From assembly GCF_910596095.1 (NCBI RefSeq), contig NC_056540.1, forward strand, positions 19,492,501-19,556,500: a stretch of DNA of 64,000 nucleotides. The letters are read 5' to 3'. Positions 34,678 to 46,411 of this stretch are shown one piece after another. Source of the DNA: Thunnus maccoyii (Eukaryota > Chordata > Actinopteri > Scombriformes > Scombridae). The translations under genes and the position numbers were made by a program. Positions within the stretch are counted from its first letter, which is position 1. Every line of letters starts with the position of its first letter. The notes under the pieces are model-generated. The model was not told where the DNA came from. It ran no database searches and saw only the letters and a program-made list of their open reading frames with translations.

Positions 34678-37600
34678 ATGGAGTTCCCACAGCATTCCCA
34701 GCAGCTGCTGTCAGCTCTGCGTTCCCAGCGCCAGCGGGGCTTCCTGTGTGACTGCACCGTCCTGGTGGGCTCATCCCGTTTCTTGGCTCACCGGGCTGTT
34801 TTGGCCTCCTGCTCGCCTTTCTTCCATATGTTCTACTCAGATTCTCCAGGCAGCAATGGTGCAAATGGCACCAGCAGCTCTGTCACACTCGACAGCGACA
34901 TTGTCACGGCTGCTGCGTTCAGCTTGCTCTTGGACTTTGTGTATGAGGGCGTGCTGCAGCTGGAGGAGTCACCACCAGTGGAGGACATATTGGCAGCGGC
35001 AAGCTTCCTGCACATGAACGAGGTGGTGAGAGTGTGCAAGAGGCGACTTCAGAGACGAGGGCCTGTGGCCGAGGCAGACAGCACTCGCTCTGAAGAGGGC
35101 ACTGGTGCAAGGAAGGCAGTAGAGATTGGGAGGGGAAGTGGGGGGGATGGTGGAGCTGAGCCTGTGATGGCAGCAGATCACTTGAATCCCGTCGCCATGG
35201 CAGCGCCTCTCTCATCAGTAACCGTGATGACAGAGAGGAGTCTGTTGGAGTCTGTGAAGTCTGAGCGCAGAAATGGCGGCGGTTCATCAGAGACACGAGT
35301 TCAGACCCCTCTGAGCCCTGACCTCGCTGATACCACCCAGCCAGGCATGGACGGCCCTCCTCTGCCCCCAGGTGGAGAGTTGTTGCAGGGCCACACCGCA
35401 CACCAGTCTGCCCCGGCCTCTGGAGGTCACGCCAGGTTGGGGACTGGCAGTCAGGGTGAAGGGTCAGCACTCTGCAGCCCCTGTAGCACCACTGAGACGT
35501 ACAGGTACTGGTCTGTCGTGAGTTTCTAGACTGTTTTAAGTTGATGAAAATAAAAACAGAAACACTACAAAAACAGCACTCTAAACATTAAAGTGGTGGA
35601 CTGTAGTTTTAATACTTGTTGGCAGCCTGAAATCTTAATCCAGGTCCTAACAACAACAATAACAACAACAATAGAACATAAATAGTTTCCTTTGAGCTTG
35701 AAGTAGAATTGAAGTCAGAAGAACAATAATAATCTGAATCAGGAACATATTTCACTAAGCACATGAAAGACAAGTGTTAGTACAATTAAATGAAAAATTT
35801 GAAAACAAAAAAAGATCAATTCGATGACTGAAGATAAGAGTTAGGAAATATACACATACAAACAACAAACCAATAAAAAAACATGAATTTCCAATGGAAG
35901 TAAGGTTTTAATAAATGTACATAATGTGAGAGAAGTGCATTGCAATCATTGGTTCTAGTAAAATATATGGTGGAAAAATATAGTACATAAAGCATATTGT
36001 GTAGAAGTATTTACATACAGTACACTGGACATAATGTGCAAAGTTCATGCAGGGAATAGAGGAGATGTGGTGTAATAGATGACATATTGTCAGTCTGTGT
36101 AGTAGGGAAATAACACTTTATCTGTAGAGTTTAGAGCTGCTACAATTAGTCAATTAACGGATTAGCTGATCAAAAAAATGAATCAGCAGCTGTTTTGATA
36201 ATCGATTAATTGTTTTAGTCATTTTTTAAGGAAAAATGCCAAACATTTCCTGATTGCAGCTTCTCAAATGTATAAGTACTATAATGATTTTTAAAAAATT
36301 GCTGACAAACACTGTCGTCTGAATTTCACATTTTTATGATTTTTGTGTGTTTGTTTTAACCTTTAGCATTTATTTTTAAAAGTTGTGAAAACAACGGGGG
36401 TGTTTTGAATACACTCCCGTTTTCACAGGTAATTTGTTAGTCTGTACCTCTTACGGCAGGAAACAATGGATTACTCCTGGAAAGCTATTGATGTAGCACT
36501 TTTCTCCTTATGAAAATAACACAGAGATTATTCGACCAATGAGAATTTAGTCGGACGAGAGCATATCGACCAACTAATCGACCAGTCGACCAGCAGACTA
36601 CAGCCCTAGTTTCTATATGTGCTGATGGAATTTTTCTTGATTTGATGTTACTAAAAGACTGTTAATGTCCTCCCTCTTTTCTATCTTTTACCAGTCACAG
36701 CAGTAACCAGCTGCCCTCCTCTTCCTCCCTGGTCCCAGTGAGCCAGGCTGGTAGTCGGTCAGCGGTCGCCCTTCTCCAATCTGAATCCAGCCTTTGCCCC
36801 AGCCCCCATCAGGACACATCCCGACTTCCCAGTAACAATGACTCTGTTGGAAAACCCTCAGAGACTGACCGCAGAGGTACATCAAGTGAAGAACAACAGA
36901 TGGTTATGTTGATCCACGCATCAGCGCTATCCTCACACTTGCAAACCAACCCGACACAATTGCCACCGCAGCGCTCACACCCCCAGATCCAAATCCAGAA
37001 CGCTGTATCACTCCAACGCCGAAGCCCAAACCTTCACTCTGCTTCCCAGACACTCACAAGGCCTGGAAGGGAGACGGGAGTTTCACCCACACTTAGGGAT
37101 GGAAGATCTCACCCTCTTATGGGCAGAGTGAGGACGGAGGAGTATGAGGGAGAGAATGTGAAAGTCAAAGTGGAGGCCATTGTTATATCTGATGAAGAGC
37201 TAGAGGAGGAAAAAGATGGAGGCAGAGAGAGCGACCCGGTGATGGAAGTGGACAATGACTTTGACGATGACATGCAGGAAGAGGAGCTGAGCAGCCCTCA
37301 GCATCTCTCCTCCCGCACCCAGGCCCTCTTACAAATGTCCGCCCATTCCAATGACTACTCCTTCCCTCTCTCGCCTTCCTCCTCCTCCTCCGGTGCCGGC
37401 CCTTCCTCCCAGGACACTTCCTCCTTCTCTGCCTCCCTCATTCCTCCATCCACAGCCCAGCAGCATTCGGACGCTCCTGCCTACTTTCAGGAATTCCAGG
37501 ACACCATGGGGAACTTTGTAGAGGATGTCCCGACGTGCGGCGTCTGTGGAAAGACTTTCTCATGCACATACACGCTAAGACGGCATGCCATCGTGCACAC

Positions 37601-37772
37601 AAGAGAGCGCCCCTACGAGTGCCGCTACTGCTACCGGAGCTACACACAGTCAGGCGACCTGTATCGACACATTCGTAAAGCTCACGACCACACCCTGCCG
37701 GCCAAACGCAGCAAGGCAGATGTGGAGCACACCCTGCCACTACAACCACCACCACCACCACCTCTTAGCTAA
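34678..37772 (+). CDS. zbtb3: zbtb3, zinc finger and BTB domain-containing protein 3
   Basis: Two coding exons, 34678-35504 and 36695-37772, joined in phase 2 (TAC AG|T CAC), give 634 residues (human 574). The start ATG is four bases into its exon and opens [11 protein letters not shown], as in human ZBTB3. Residues 1-125 are the BTB domain ([20 protein letters not shown], ending [13 protein letters not shown]). A Ser/Pro-rich middle keeps short human-like islands: DTTQPGM, STET, and [13 protein letters not shown] with a VKVE sumoylation-type site, then an acidic stretch. Residues from about 557 carry two C2H2 zinc fingers ([21 protein letters not shown] and [24 protein letters not shown], joined by TRERP). 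Family knowledge: a nuclear DNA-binding transcriptional regulator, BTB for dimerisation. A 1.2-kb intron separates BTB and finger exons. Confidence 0.94.
36121..36612. mobile_element. MITE-like repeats in zbtb3 intron
   Basis: GAGCTGCTACAATTAGTCAA at the left and CTAATCGACCAGTCGACCAG then CTACAGCCCTAG at the right are end motifs of common fish MITE-like elements with GCTGCAAC-type termini. Possibly two related elements side by side. Confidence 0.5.
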
Positions 37773-39745
37773 CAAACAAACAGACACACTATTGAATTTC
37801 TATACTTAAACACACACACCAAAACTTTAACCTAATATCACAATAACTCTAATTCTAACTTCCAATCCAAAATCAAGGTCCTTTTTTAAGAAGCAGGAAC
37901 CAACAAAACGTCATCACTTTGAAAAATTACCAGGGTATCAGAAAGTCTTTAAAGTATGAATTCAGTTTCAGAAATATCAGGCTTTAATTTATGCCTAATT
38001 TCAACATTGACGTTTTATCAATTTATCAACGTTTTTATTTAATTTAATTATATTCAGTCTCTATCCAAAGTCCCTCCAATGCTTATCTCAATACTTACAT
38101 ACAGTACTTACTTCATACTTACATACAACACTTACCTGATGGGATAAGGTATCAATCAGCTTTAAAAAATAAAGCATAAAATGCAATGAAATGACTGAGA
38201 TTACTGAATGGGAGCTCATCTCATTAAGTGGCTTGTCTATTGCCTTCTATTTAAAAATATACATCTGCTTGTCAGCTCACACCATCCTGCTCTATTTGTC
38301 CAAATATTGTATTAATATTTTTATATTTGCAAACACAACACAGACACCTTGGCATCTTATTCTATCAAGGACATTTGAGCTCCATAAGTACAGAAATACA
38401 AGAACTCACACACACAGAATGAACACCAGCGGTGTGGCATCGGTATCAGCCCTCATTTATCAGACTTTGTTAATGTTTGACTGTTTCCTCTGGTTTGTCT
38501 ACATAGAAACCCTCAAACTGGTCTAATATTTGTGCTATTGTGCTACTCTTTGTAAATTTAAAGAGGCATTTTTTAAAAATATCTTTATTATTCGTACATT
38601 TATACATTTAAAAACTCACATATTTCATGACTGTGAGAAGTGATCATCCAGGAGAAGCTGTATGAAAATGTCTGAGTTGTATGAGACTCTACAAACAGTT
38701 TTCTGTATTTACTTTTAACACAAAGGGAAAATTTTATCAGTTACACCAATTTTATTGTTTGACTGTCTTTTCAGTGTGTGCCAGCAAAGTTTGACTGATT
38801 CCAACTGACGTAGCATTGTACTGTTTAATGTTTTATTTAAAGGAAGAAAACACCTGCATAAAATTACAGGTGGTGAATTAGGTCATTTTCCCACACTTTG
38901 TTGAACTAGTGCCATTTTCTAGGGTTCTACCCTTTTTACCATCAGTTTTATATCAGTCTTATAAGGCCATTTCATCAAGATTAAACATATATCTTTGATG
39001 AAGTAGCAAATTAATTGTGCCAAACAGCCTTCACTTTGCCTCAACTCCTTCAACAGGGCAGTAAAATTTGATTAGGAAGATTTCTTACTGACACAAAAAT
39101 ATAAAAGTGGCAGCAATAGTATGAATCTAAATCCTAAAAAAAAGGTGCTTCCTCTTTTATCTTACACAACCTCTTACAAAAGTGGTTGCTATCCCACAAT
39201 CCTTTGCTTCGGCAATGACAGTCTTTACATTTCCAGTGGCTGTCAAGGATTATATACAGTCGCCTTACTTCACATATTTCATTGAACTTCCTTTACATTT
39301 TCAATTAAGTGGTTTGAGAGAAAAATTAATTAATATTTTAACTACTTAAATTGCATCCTGCATTTCCTGGTAGGACATCAGAGGAAGTAAAGGAGAAAAA
39401 CAAGAGGAATCCACCCTTTATGATTAATTTTTCCCATTGATCATGTGACTTTTTCTGCAGCATGACAGGATATCTGAGCACATTTTGACACACACAGTAA
39501 TTCTACCTTCTCTTCAAATGTTTAATTTCAAGCTTTAATTGTGCCTATATGACTGTTTGACACTTTGGAGTTAGTTGTTACTTTCTGTATGATGAAAAAT
39601 CAGTAGTATTGGTGTTACCATACAAACCCCAGAGTTTTATACTGGGTATTCATACTGGACAGCTGATCATTTAATGGATGTCATGGCAGCCAGTGTGCAA
39701 AATCTAAATGTTACCCTGTGAATAAACATTGTTCAGTAGAAACGA
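37773..39745 (+). other. zbtb3 3'UTR
   Basis: AT-rich, no other gene seen. A clear AATAAA at 39721-39726 would place the zbtb3 3' end near 39745. Confidence 0.55.
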
Positions 39746-39811
39746 TGTGTTAATGTTGTAATGTTTCAGTGAAGGACACAATGCTCAGATTCAACATAAT
39801 TGTTTTTTATT
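39721..39811. terminator. Back-to-back poly(A) signals of zbtb3 and rnaseh2c
   Basis: AATAAA on the plus strand at 39721-39726 serves zbtb3. AATAAA on the minus strand (plus TTTATT at 39806-39811) serves rnaseh2c. The two convergent genes end within about 100 bp and may overlap. Confidence 0.6.
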
Positions 39812-39932
39812 TCACTAGAAAAGAATATATACAAAAATATAAACACTACATCTATCGGTTTTTTGTTGTGTACATTTTACTCCTGAAGCACTGAGGCGAA
39901 GCCAGTCTGCCTCCTCTTAGTCGTCTTTTTCT

Positions 39933-40996
39933 TCAGTCTTCTACTGGCCCGTGAATCTGTGAAGAGACCAAATATCAGCATCCAGCTCTGATTGTACCTG
40001 CCTCTGTGTCCTTGTATTTCCGTCCAAATGATATTCAAATGAAACATTGTTGTCAATGTAGCTGTTTTTGTCAGTTTTGACAGTATTTGTTTAACTGAAG
40101 AGAAACAATAAAAAAGGACAGTGCCACAACAGCAAATTCCACTTTTCATTGAATCATTTTCATTTTCGGATAACTAAAAAGACACAAACTGTCAGTAAGT
40201 TGTTAGAATTGTTGTTGTTGTTGTTGATTAATTTTTAGAGCATGAAAGAAATAAATTATGCTGCTAGTTGTTTGGTGTATAAAATGTCAGAAAATGGTGA
40301 AAAATGTCGATCACTGTTTCCTAAAGCCCAAGATACAACCTAAAATGTCTTGTTTCGTCCCTGACCAACAGTCCAAAACTCAAAGATATTCAGTTTACTG
40401 TCACATAAGACTAAAGAAACCAGAAAATATTCATATTTAAGAAGACGGAACCAGATAATTTTAGTATTTCCTATTAAAAAATGACTCAAAATGAATAGTT
40501 GCTATTTTTCTGTTGATTTAATAATTGATTCATCGTTGCAGCTCTAAAGTACAGTAATAAAGAACTGCTGCTTTGAGTCTTCATATAATATAAATGAACT
40601 TACCTTAAATTACAGTCTACATATTCTAAGATCAAGTCTTTATCTTTGATCTTAGATAATGCCATATAATTACATTATATAACTAAAGGTGCTTCAAGGT
40701 TTTTTTCTGTGATACTGGCTTGCCTGATAATTAGACCAACACAAAGATACACTTATGATTTATCTTGTGCAAAGGAATTATATATATATAAAAAAAGTAT
40801 TAAGTGACACAGGTTAGCCTCATCTTTGAATAAACCTTTTTTTTTTTTTTTAAGTCAGCTGTAGAAGCGCTCACCGCCTCAGCCAGCTCAGGCCAGTCCA
40901 TCGCCATGACAACTGTATCGTCTGAATTGGGAGCCGTTTCCAGGTTCCAGTAGGTCACCTTGTCAAACACAGAGGACACCCTCACTGTCCTGTCCT

Positions 40997-41043
<47 letters not shown>

Positions 41044-42934
41044 TTAATTTGGCATAAAAACTCTCCCACACAACTAGTGTCCCGCTGCAAGATTTTATGC
41101 CTCATTTGGCTACAGGCTTGACTCATATTTGACTAAACAAGCCTTCTGGTCAGCTTCTGTGATGTGACAGATGACGTTGGTGGTGTTTACCTCCTGGTCA
41201 GAGCCGGTCTTGTTGATCTCCTTGAGCACCAGGCCGGTGTAGCCCTGTGGACAGCTGAGCTCCTGCCCCTTCAGCCCACGCCCCCTGAATGACACCGTTT
41301 TCTCTGTAATGGGAATCATACACAAATACAAGTGTTATTAGTGGCAGAATGTATCTTTTTTTTACCCAGTACAATACTCAAGACAACAGTCTGGTTCAAA
41401 TTATAAATTATTTTTTGGATTACACGTTTAAAATTGCAAACTGCTACCTACATTTTTTGTAAAGATGAAATAGGCCTGTATGGGCTGCAGAGTTTGGGAT
41501 TCTTGCCTGGTTTGGGTAGAACACTGATCAGTGCCTGCTCCATTGACTCTGGGAGTCTACCTGTTTCTATGATTACACATTGTGAGTGTAGGTTCTATCA
41601 GCTTGGGACTAAATGCCTTGAAGAATTCAACAGGGAATCCATCATGGCCTGGTGATTTTCCAGAGGCAAGTAAGGTTAAGGCTTTCATCACCTCCTCTTT
41701 TGTAATACTGCCCTCTAGTGTCTCCTTATTATTACCTGATAATGCAGGAAGCTCAAGCTTGTCCAAAAAATGCTTTATGCTGACAAGGTTACATCCTTGT
41801 GATGTGTATAAGGATTGATAGTAGCTCAGAAAAGCCTCATTAATCTCACTAGACTTACTGGTAAATGTGTCACCCTTTTTGATTGTGTATGTTACCATAT
41901 TTGTCTCCTTCTCAATCTGCCAGGCTAAAAGTTTACCTGCCTTGTCTCTTTGTTCGTAATATCTATGTTTCATTCTTTTTATTGAGTTTTCTGTCTTGTG
42001 TGTATTAAGCATGTTATATTCTAGCTGTTATGATTTGAGTTGTTGGAGAATTATACTGTCACGTGAATGTCTGTGTTGTTTTTCTAATTCCTTAATCTCA
42101 TATTTCAAAGATTGGATTTTATCTCTATACTCTTTGCATTTACCTGAGGTGTAGGCTATTATTTGACCTCTGAGACAAGCTTTCATGGCGTCCCATGAAA
42201 TGTTAGGATTTGCTGTATTTTGATTTATACAAAAAAGGAGTCAATTTTCCTGCTAATCATATCCACTGAATCATAAAGTAAGTGAGATGCAAATCTTCAT
42301 CTATTACATCTGGTGACTTGCGTGGATGCAGGTATTGTGACTAATAAAGTAGAATGGTCTGATAAGGTCCTTGCCAAATATTCACAAGAGGTAACTTGAC
42401 GTATGGCTGGACACCACTCTCCATTCATCTTGGATACAAATGTAACATAACAACACGGCGTGAAACCAGTATTGGAGGTTGGTCATGTTGACATCCTTAT
42501 CCTTGCTAGCCTGTGCTATTTAAACAAGACAGTCAGCTTTTATGAACAATGTGGATTCTAAAAGATTAGTTATTTACATTTGTAAGAAAATCATCTCATA
42601 TGGTGATCACTTCTGCACTAACAACTGATCATTTTTTAGTTTCTTCAAAGTGGTACGATGACAATTAACTACAGTGTAGTCCTCTATAATAGAAAAACTT
42701 CCATCACTCCAGTGCTGCATAAACAATCTGACTCTCTCTTTTTGAAACAATACACCTGACAGACACATTACTGAGTGTACCATATTTGCGGTCTTTGGTG
42801 GTAGCAGTGAGGTATTGTGAGACTTGGGCTGGTCCATTGTGTTCAATCTCACAGGGCATTAGGTGGACTGGTGCTCGAAGTGCCTGACCCACCGATGACA
42901 CATTAACACGAGTCACACTGCTGTTACAGGTCAT
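39933..42934 (-). CDS. rnaseh2c: rnaseh2c, ribonuclease H2 subunit C
   Basis: Coding exons on the minus strand: 42934-42781, 41303-41191, 40994-40875 and 39956-39933, with phases 1, 0, 0. They give 136 residues (human 164). The subunit is an accessory part of the RNase H2 heterotrimer, which removes ribonucleotides from DNA and RNA:DNA hybrids in the nucleus. Matches to human: [15 protein letters not shown] near residues 24-38, [36 protein letters not shown], and the end [15 protein letters not shown]. The insert after LVLKE is shorter than in human. The start ATG is one base after the acceptor, and a non-coding exon lies at 44018 and above. The last exon codes for only seven residues. The exon 4 acceptor is preceded by a (TG)n tract with only CCAG between. 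The 1.5-kb intron between the first two coding exons carries a LINE fragment. Confidence 0.92.
40195..40550. mobile_element. MITE-like element in rnaseh2c intron
   Basis: Ends with ATCGTTGCAGCTCTAAA and holds CTGTTTCCTAAAGCCCAAGA and AACCAGAAAATATTCATATT, phrases shared with the elements at 42997-43365, 43420-43715 and 56990-57290. Confidence 0.6.
40999..41040. repeat. (CA)n / (TG)n at the rnaseh2c exon 4 acceptor
   Basis: Twenty-one dinucleotide units. On the gene's strand this is (TG)21 followed by CCAG|GACAGG, so it takes the place of a normal polypyrimidine tract. Confidence 0.9.
41430..42500 (-). mobile_element. L1-clade LINE ORF2 fragment
   Basis: The minus strand encodes a 151-codon stretch with [16 protein letters not shown], the signature at the start of L1-type reverse transcriptase domains. 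Upstream of it is a linker-like region ([20 protein letters not shown]). Broken pieces further upstream (to about 42500) look like the end of the endonuclease domain ([10 protein letters not shown]). Truncated at both ends, with stops and frame changes; an old insertion in an rnaseh2c intron. No target duplication was seen. Confidence 0.75.
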
Positions 42935-42996
42935 CCTGCAGCCAGAAGACAGGAGAGGACAAAACGACAAATTACACTCTGGTACTGTTTTCACAC

Positions 42997-43365
42997 TAGA
43001 ACTGCAACAATTAGTCGATTAATCAATCAACAGAAAATTCATCGTCAGCTATTTTGAAAAACGACCAAATTGTTTTGAGTCATTTTTTAAAGAAAGAAAC
43101 GTCCAAATGCTCTGATTCCAGCTTCTCAAATATGAATATTTTCTGGTTTCTTTAGTCCTCTGTGCCGGTAAACTGAATATCTCTGGGTTGTGAACTGTTG
43201 ATCGAGACAAAAGAAGACATTTGAGGGCGTCATCTTGGGCTTTGGGAAACAGGCATCAACATTTTTCACCATTTTCTGACAATTCCGACAACTAATTGAT
43301 CAATCAAGAAAATGATTGATAGATTAATCGATAATGAAATGATCATTATTTGCAGCCCTAGTTGT
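42997..43365. mobile_element. MITE-like element with GCTGCAAC-type termini
   Basis: Begins CTGCAACAATTAGTCGATTA and ends near TTTGCAGCCCTAG in inverted form. Phrases shared with the 40195 and 56990 copies include CCAGCTTCTCAAATATGAAT. In the 5' intron of rnaseh2c. Confidence 0.6.
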
Positions 43366-43419
43366 GTCAGGCGTATCCACTGGCTCCTGAAGTGAGCACA
43401 GTCAGATTCAGATTATTAT

Positions 43420-43715
43420 TATTTTTGATTAATCAACTAATCATTTGCTTTATAAAGCATAAAAAACTGTGAAAACTGCCCATCACAATTTAGTAGAAGC
43501 CAAAGGTGAGGAAATCAAATGTCTTGTTTTGTCTGATCAAAGATATTCAGTTTACTTTAATGTAAGATGAGGAAAAGTCATTCTCAAATTTGAGAACCTG
43601 AAACCATCAAATATTTTGCTTAAAAAGTGAAAAAAACAACCTACACAATGATTATCAAAACAGTATTCTGTCAATCGACTAAATGATTAAGCAACTAATC
43701 ATTGCAGCTCTAGTC
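43420..43715. mobile_element. MITE-like element, second copy nearby
   Basis: Starts GATTAATCAACTAATCATTT and ends CTAATCATTGCAGCTCTAG. Its inner part resembles the preceding element. Only about 55 bp separates the two. Confidence 0.55.
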
Positions 43716-44017
43716 CACAGCAATGTATGATAAATAAAAATAATCTGTGCTCATTTAATCATAATTTGAATGATTAATATTTGTTGTTATTATTACAGTC
43801 TGTTCAGAGTTACAGTTACAGCATATATAGTAAATAATGTTAACTGATATCTTCCCTGCCAAGTTAATGACTGTCGGGGAAACGTTTAAAAGCTCTGGCA
43901 TCCAAGGTGTTGACAGAGAATTTACAATAAAATAAACTAAAACAAACATCATTCCTCCCGTACTACAGAGGTAGGAATAATAACCGTTTCGCTCGCTTAT
44001 ATTAAACAGTGGTTTAC

Positions 44018-44150
44018 CTCGCAGACGTTTTCCAAAGCTTCTGTGAAAATGAAGTAAATATAACTCCTTCCGGTTAACGCCAGTCGCGGCGTGTGATTGG
44101 TCGAATGAGTCTTCTTCTACGCTTGAAGACATTTTGGCGGGTTTTTTCTG
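44018..44150 (-). other. rnaseh2c 5' exon and promoter region
   Basis: A donor CGAG|GTAAAC at 44018/44017 pairs with the acceptor at 42936. The stretch has an ETS-like CCGGAAGG (minus, about 44067-44075) and an inverted CCAAT box (plus ATTGG 44096-44100). If transcription starts above 44132, an upstream ORF (MSSSVEEDSF...) would end at TGA inside the main ATGA. The CCAAT position argues for a start below that. Confidence 0.5.
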
Positions 44151-44159
44151 TCCTGTGGG

Positions 44160-45480
44160 GAGATTCTGTCGGTGAGAGAGAGAATTTCCTCGATGTTTAT
44201 GTCAAATTTCTACATCTCCTCAGTTTAGGATGGGATTTGAAACTCATGTATTTTGTTTCATACACATGAATTTCTCTTTTCAGTTCATTTGTTTTCTTTT
44301 ATATCTAAATAAATACATATATCTAAATATTTTCTTTATTCTTTGTTTTTGTCAATCCTGCACTCAGAGGCATTATTGATTTTTGAGGATTTGTATCAGT
44401 ACTGTGGTCTGTTTTATTCACTTCTTTGTGATTGAAGTAATATCTAATTTTGGATTTCTTGGAAAAATTATTGTGTCCTGTGTCCATGATATCTTGTTTT
44501 TGTGATTTTAAAAAATATATATCTACCAAAATGTATTAAACACTTGGTAACAAAAAGTTCTGCACTGATTCTCTAAACATAACATTTTAGGGTCCAGGAT
44601 TTCAGTTTAATTTTAAGAGATCTTAAGGTAACGTGGCAATGAGTCTTTTTAATGCTTTTGCAGTTTAGAATAGAAAATCTAAACACAATCCATAATCACA
44701 GCTCACAGCCATAAACATCCAGATGTCATCCAGATGTTTTTAATGTGATAACACCTTTTAAAATTGCTAATTTCACTTTGAACATTGTAAGTTAATGACA
44801 TAACCTGGTAAACTGCTACCTGGGTATTTATTGTACAGTAGATACTCTTTCTATTAACATACCTTCTCACAAACACTTTCTTGATGTGTCAAGAAGCTTG
44901 ATACGCTCATTCATATAAGTCAATTTTACATGCAGAAACATTCTCCAAGTGTTTTGCAGTCAGTAACACTCATGAAATGTAAGATTAATGTTAAAGATAG
45001 TTTCCACACATCAGTTATGAACATTTTTGGCACTTGGGAGCGCTGTTGGATATTACTACACTGGATAATAGGACAAAAACCAGAAACAACAACAGAAAAT
45101 AAACAAGAGGTCAACAGCTGAGGTTCATAAATATTGGCAACTTATAATTTCAACACTATAGCCAGTGTGGGTAGAAGAAAACAGTAACTCCTGTTGTGTG
45201 TTTGTAGTGTTCTACATATAGCTTATTTAAATCGACTTTATAAGTGTCACCAAAATATTCTTATGGGACATAATTTGTGGAATAAGCTGCCGTCCAAATC
45301 CTCTTAAATATCACAAAGTGCTGAAGCCTTGTTGTCAGTGTCTTGTTCTACGCTAAGAACTCTGCTCCAGTTGGCAGCAGCTGCAGCTCTCGTCATGTGG
45401 GATGGACTACACCCTGTCCAATGACAGCTTTTTAGGAGCCAGGGATAAGTTATTGGGGGGTTCGTAAGCAGGGCAGTTCA
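44160..45480. other. Intergenic region between rnaseh2c and bscl2
   Basis: AT-rich sequence between two divergent genes. I see no exon, RNA gene or clear repeat. A CCAAT box (GTCCAATGACAG, about 45418) near its right end probably belongs to the bscl2 promoter. Confidence 0.5.
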
Positions 45481-45589
45481 TAACATTTCATCAAGGCAGC
45501 GTCTAGCCGTGGACCAAAAGACTTCAGGGAAAGCAGAAGTGGAACAGATGATTTCCTAAGAGCTCATAGTTGGCCAACAGAAACCAGCG
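45481..45589 (+). other. bscl2 5'UTR exon (candidate)
   Basis: A good donor (CCAGCG|GTGAGT) at 45589/45590 lies 60-80 bp after a likely start region below the CCAAT box. The acceptor CTTTAG at 46406 precedes the coding exon. Confidence 0.5.
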
Positions 45590-46411
45590 GTGAGTTTTTA
45601 TAGCTACAGATGACTGTTACAGGCATGCTGCTGTTGGACACCATATGTTTTTTTTAAAAAGAGATATTTTTAATGCGTCGTTGGACAAAATATATTTATA
45701 GTTACAAATGCTTTATCCTTTTTGGCCAGCATAACTCTTGAACTGAAAATCTCAGCAAGTCCCCTTCCTTCTGTTTAATTTTATTTTATCACTCAAATGT
45801 GATTAAAACTTACGTCACATGAAATGAGGAGGTAAACATCCTAATTTTCCAGATATTTGGAGTTTATTGTGGAGAACTGATAAATACCTTTAGTCCACTT
45901 TCATTTTTTACACAATGCATAATAAGTCAAAACAAGCTGTTACACATTTCTTGGTCACTTCTCGGCTTCTTGATAAAACAGTCAGAATAGCAGCTGACTG
46001 ATGACGCAGTTTGGAGTCATCAGATGTGAAAGACTTTTGCCTGTGACTGAGATTGGACTCGGTGGTTTCACAGCTATCGGTGCTCTCAGTGATGGCTTGT
46101 GTCTTTGGCCTCATGGGATCATAGCATCATCAACCACATTGCATTTTTATGACTTTACACAATGCTAAATGTGTCTTTTTTTACATGAAAATGTGGATCA
46201 GATAACTTTTTGGAAAACGTTTCAATCTCCACCACCGTGAGCCAAACGGAGTCAGTATGTTTCTGTTAATTACTTCTTTTAGCTTGTGTTTATAACGTGG
46301 GTCATTTATCTTTCTAAGTTGTTTTTATGTTTTCTCCTTTTCCTGATTTGTTTTTTAGATAATTTCATTAACTTAATTGGTCGTCGCTTTATTTGAAGAT
46401 CTTTAGATTCA

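Noticed and set aside
34833-35470. Long minus-strand reading frames opposite zbtb3 exon 1
   Set aside because: Shadows of a G+C-rich coding exon; the plus strand carries an unmistakable BTB domain.
41430-42500. A host gene in the rnaseh2c intron
   Set aside because: The [13 protein letters not shown] signature and broken frames identify an old L1-type LINE fragment.
44018-44132. MSSSVEEDSF... as the true N-terminus of rnaseh2c
   Set aside because: Joined by the visible splice sites it runs into a stop at the main start codon. The downstream ATG gives the family-length N-terminus.
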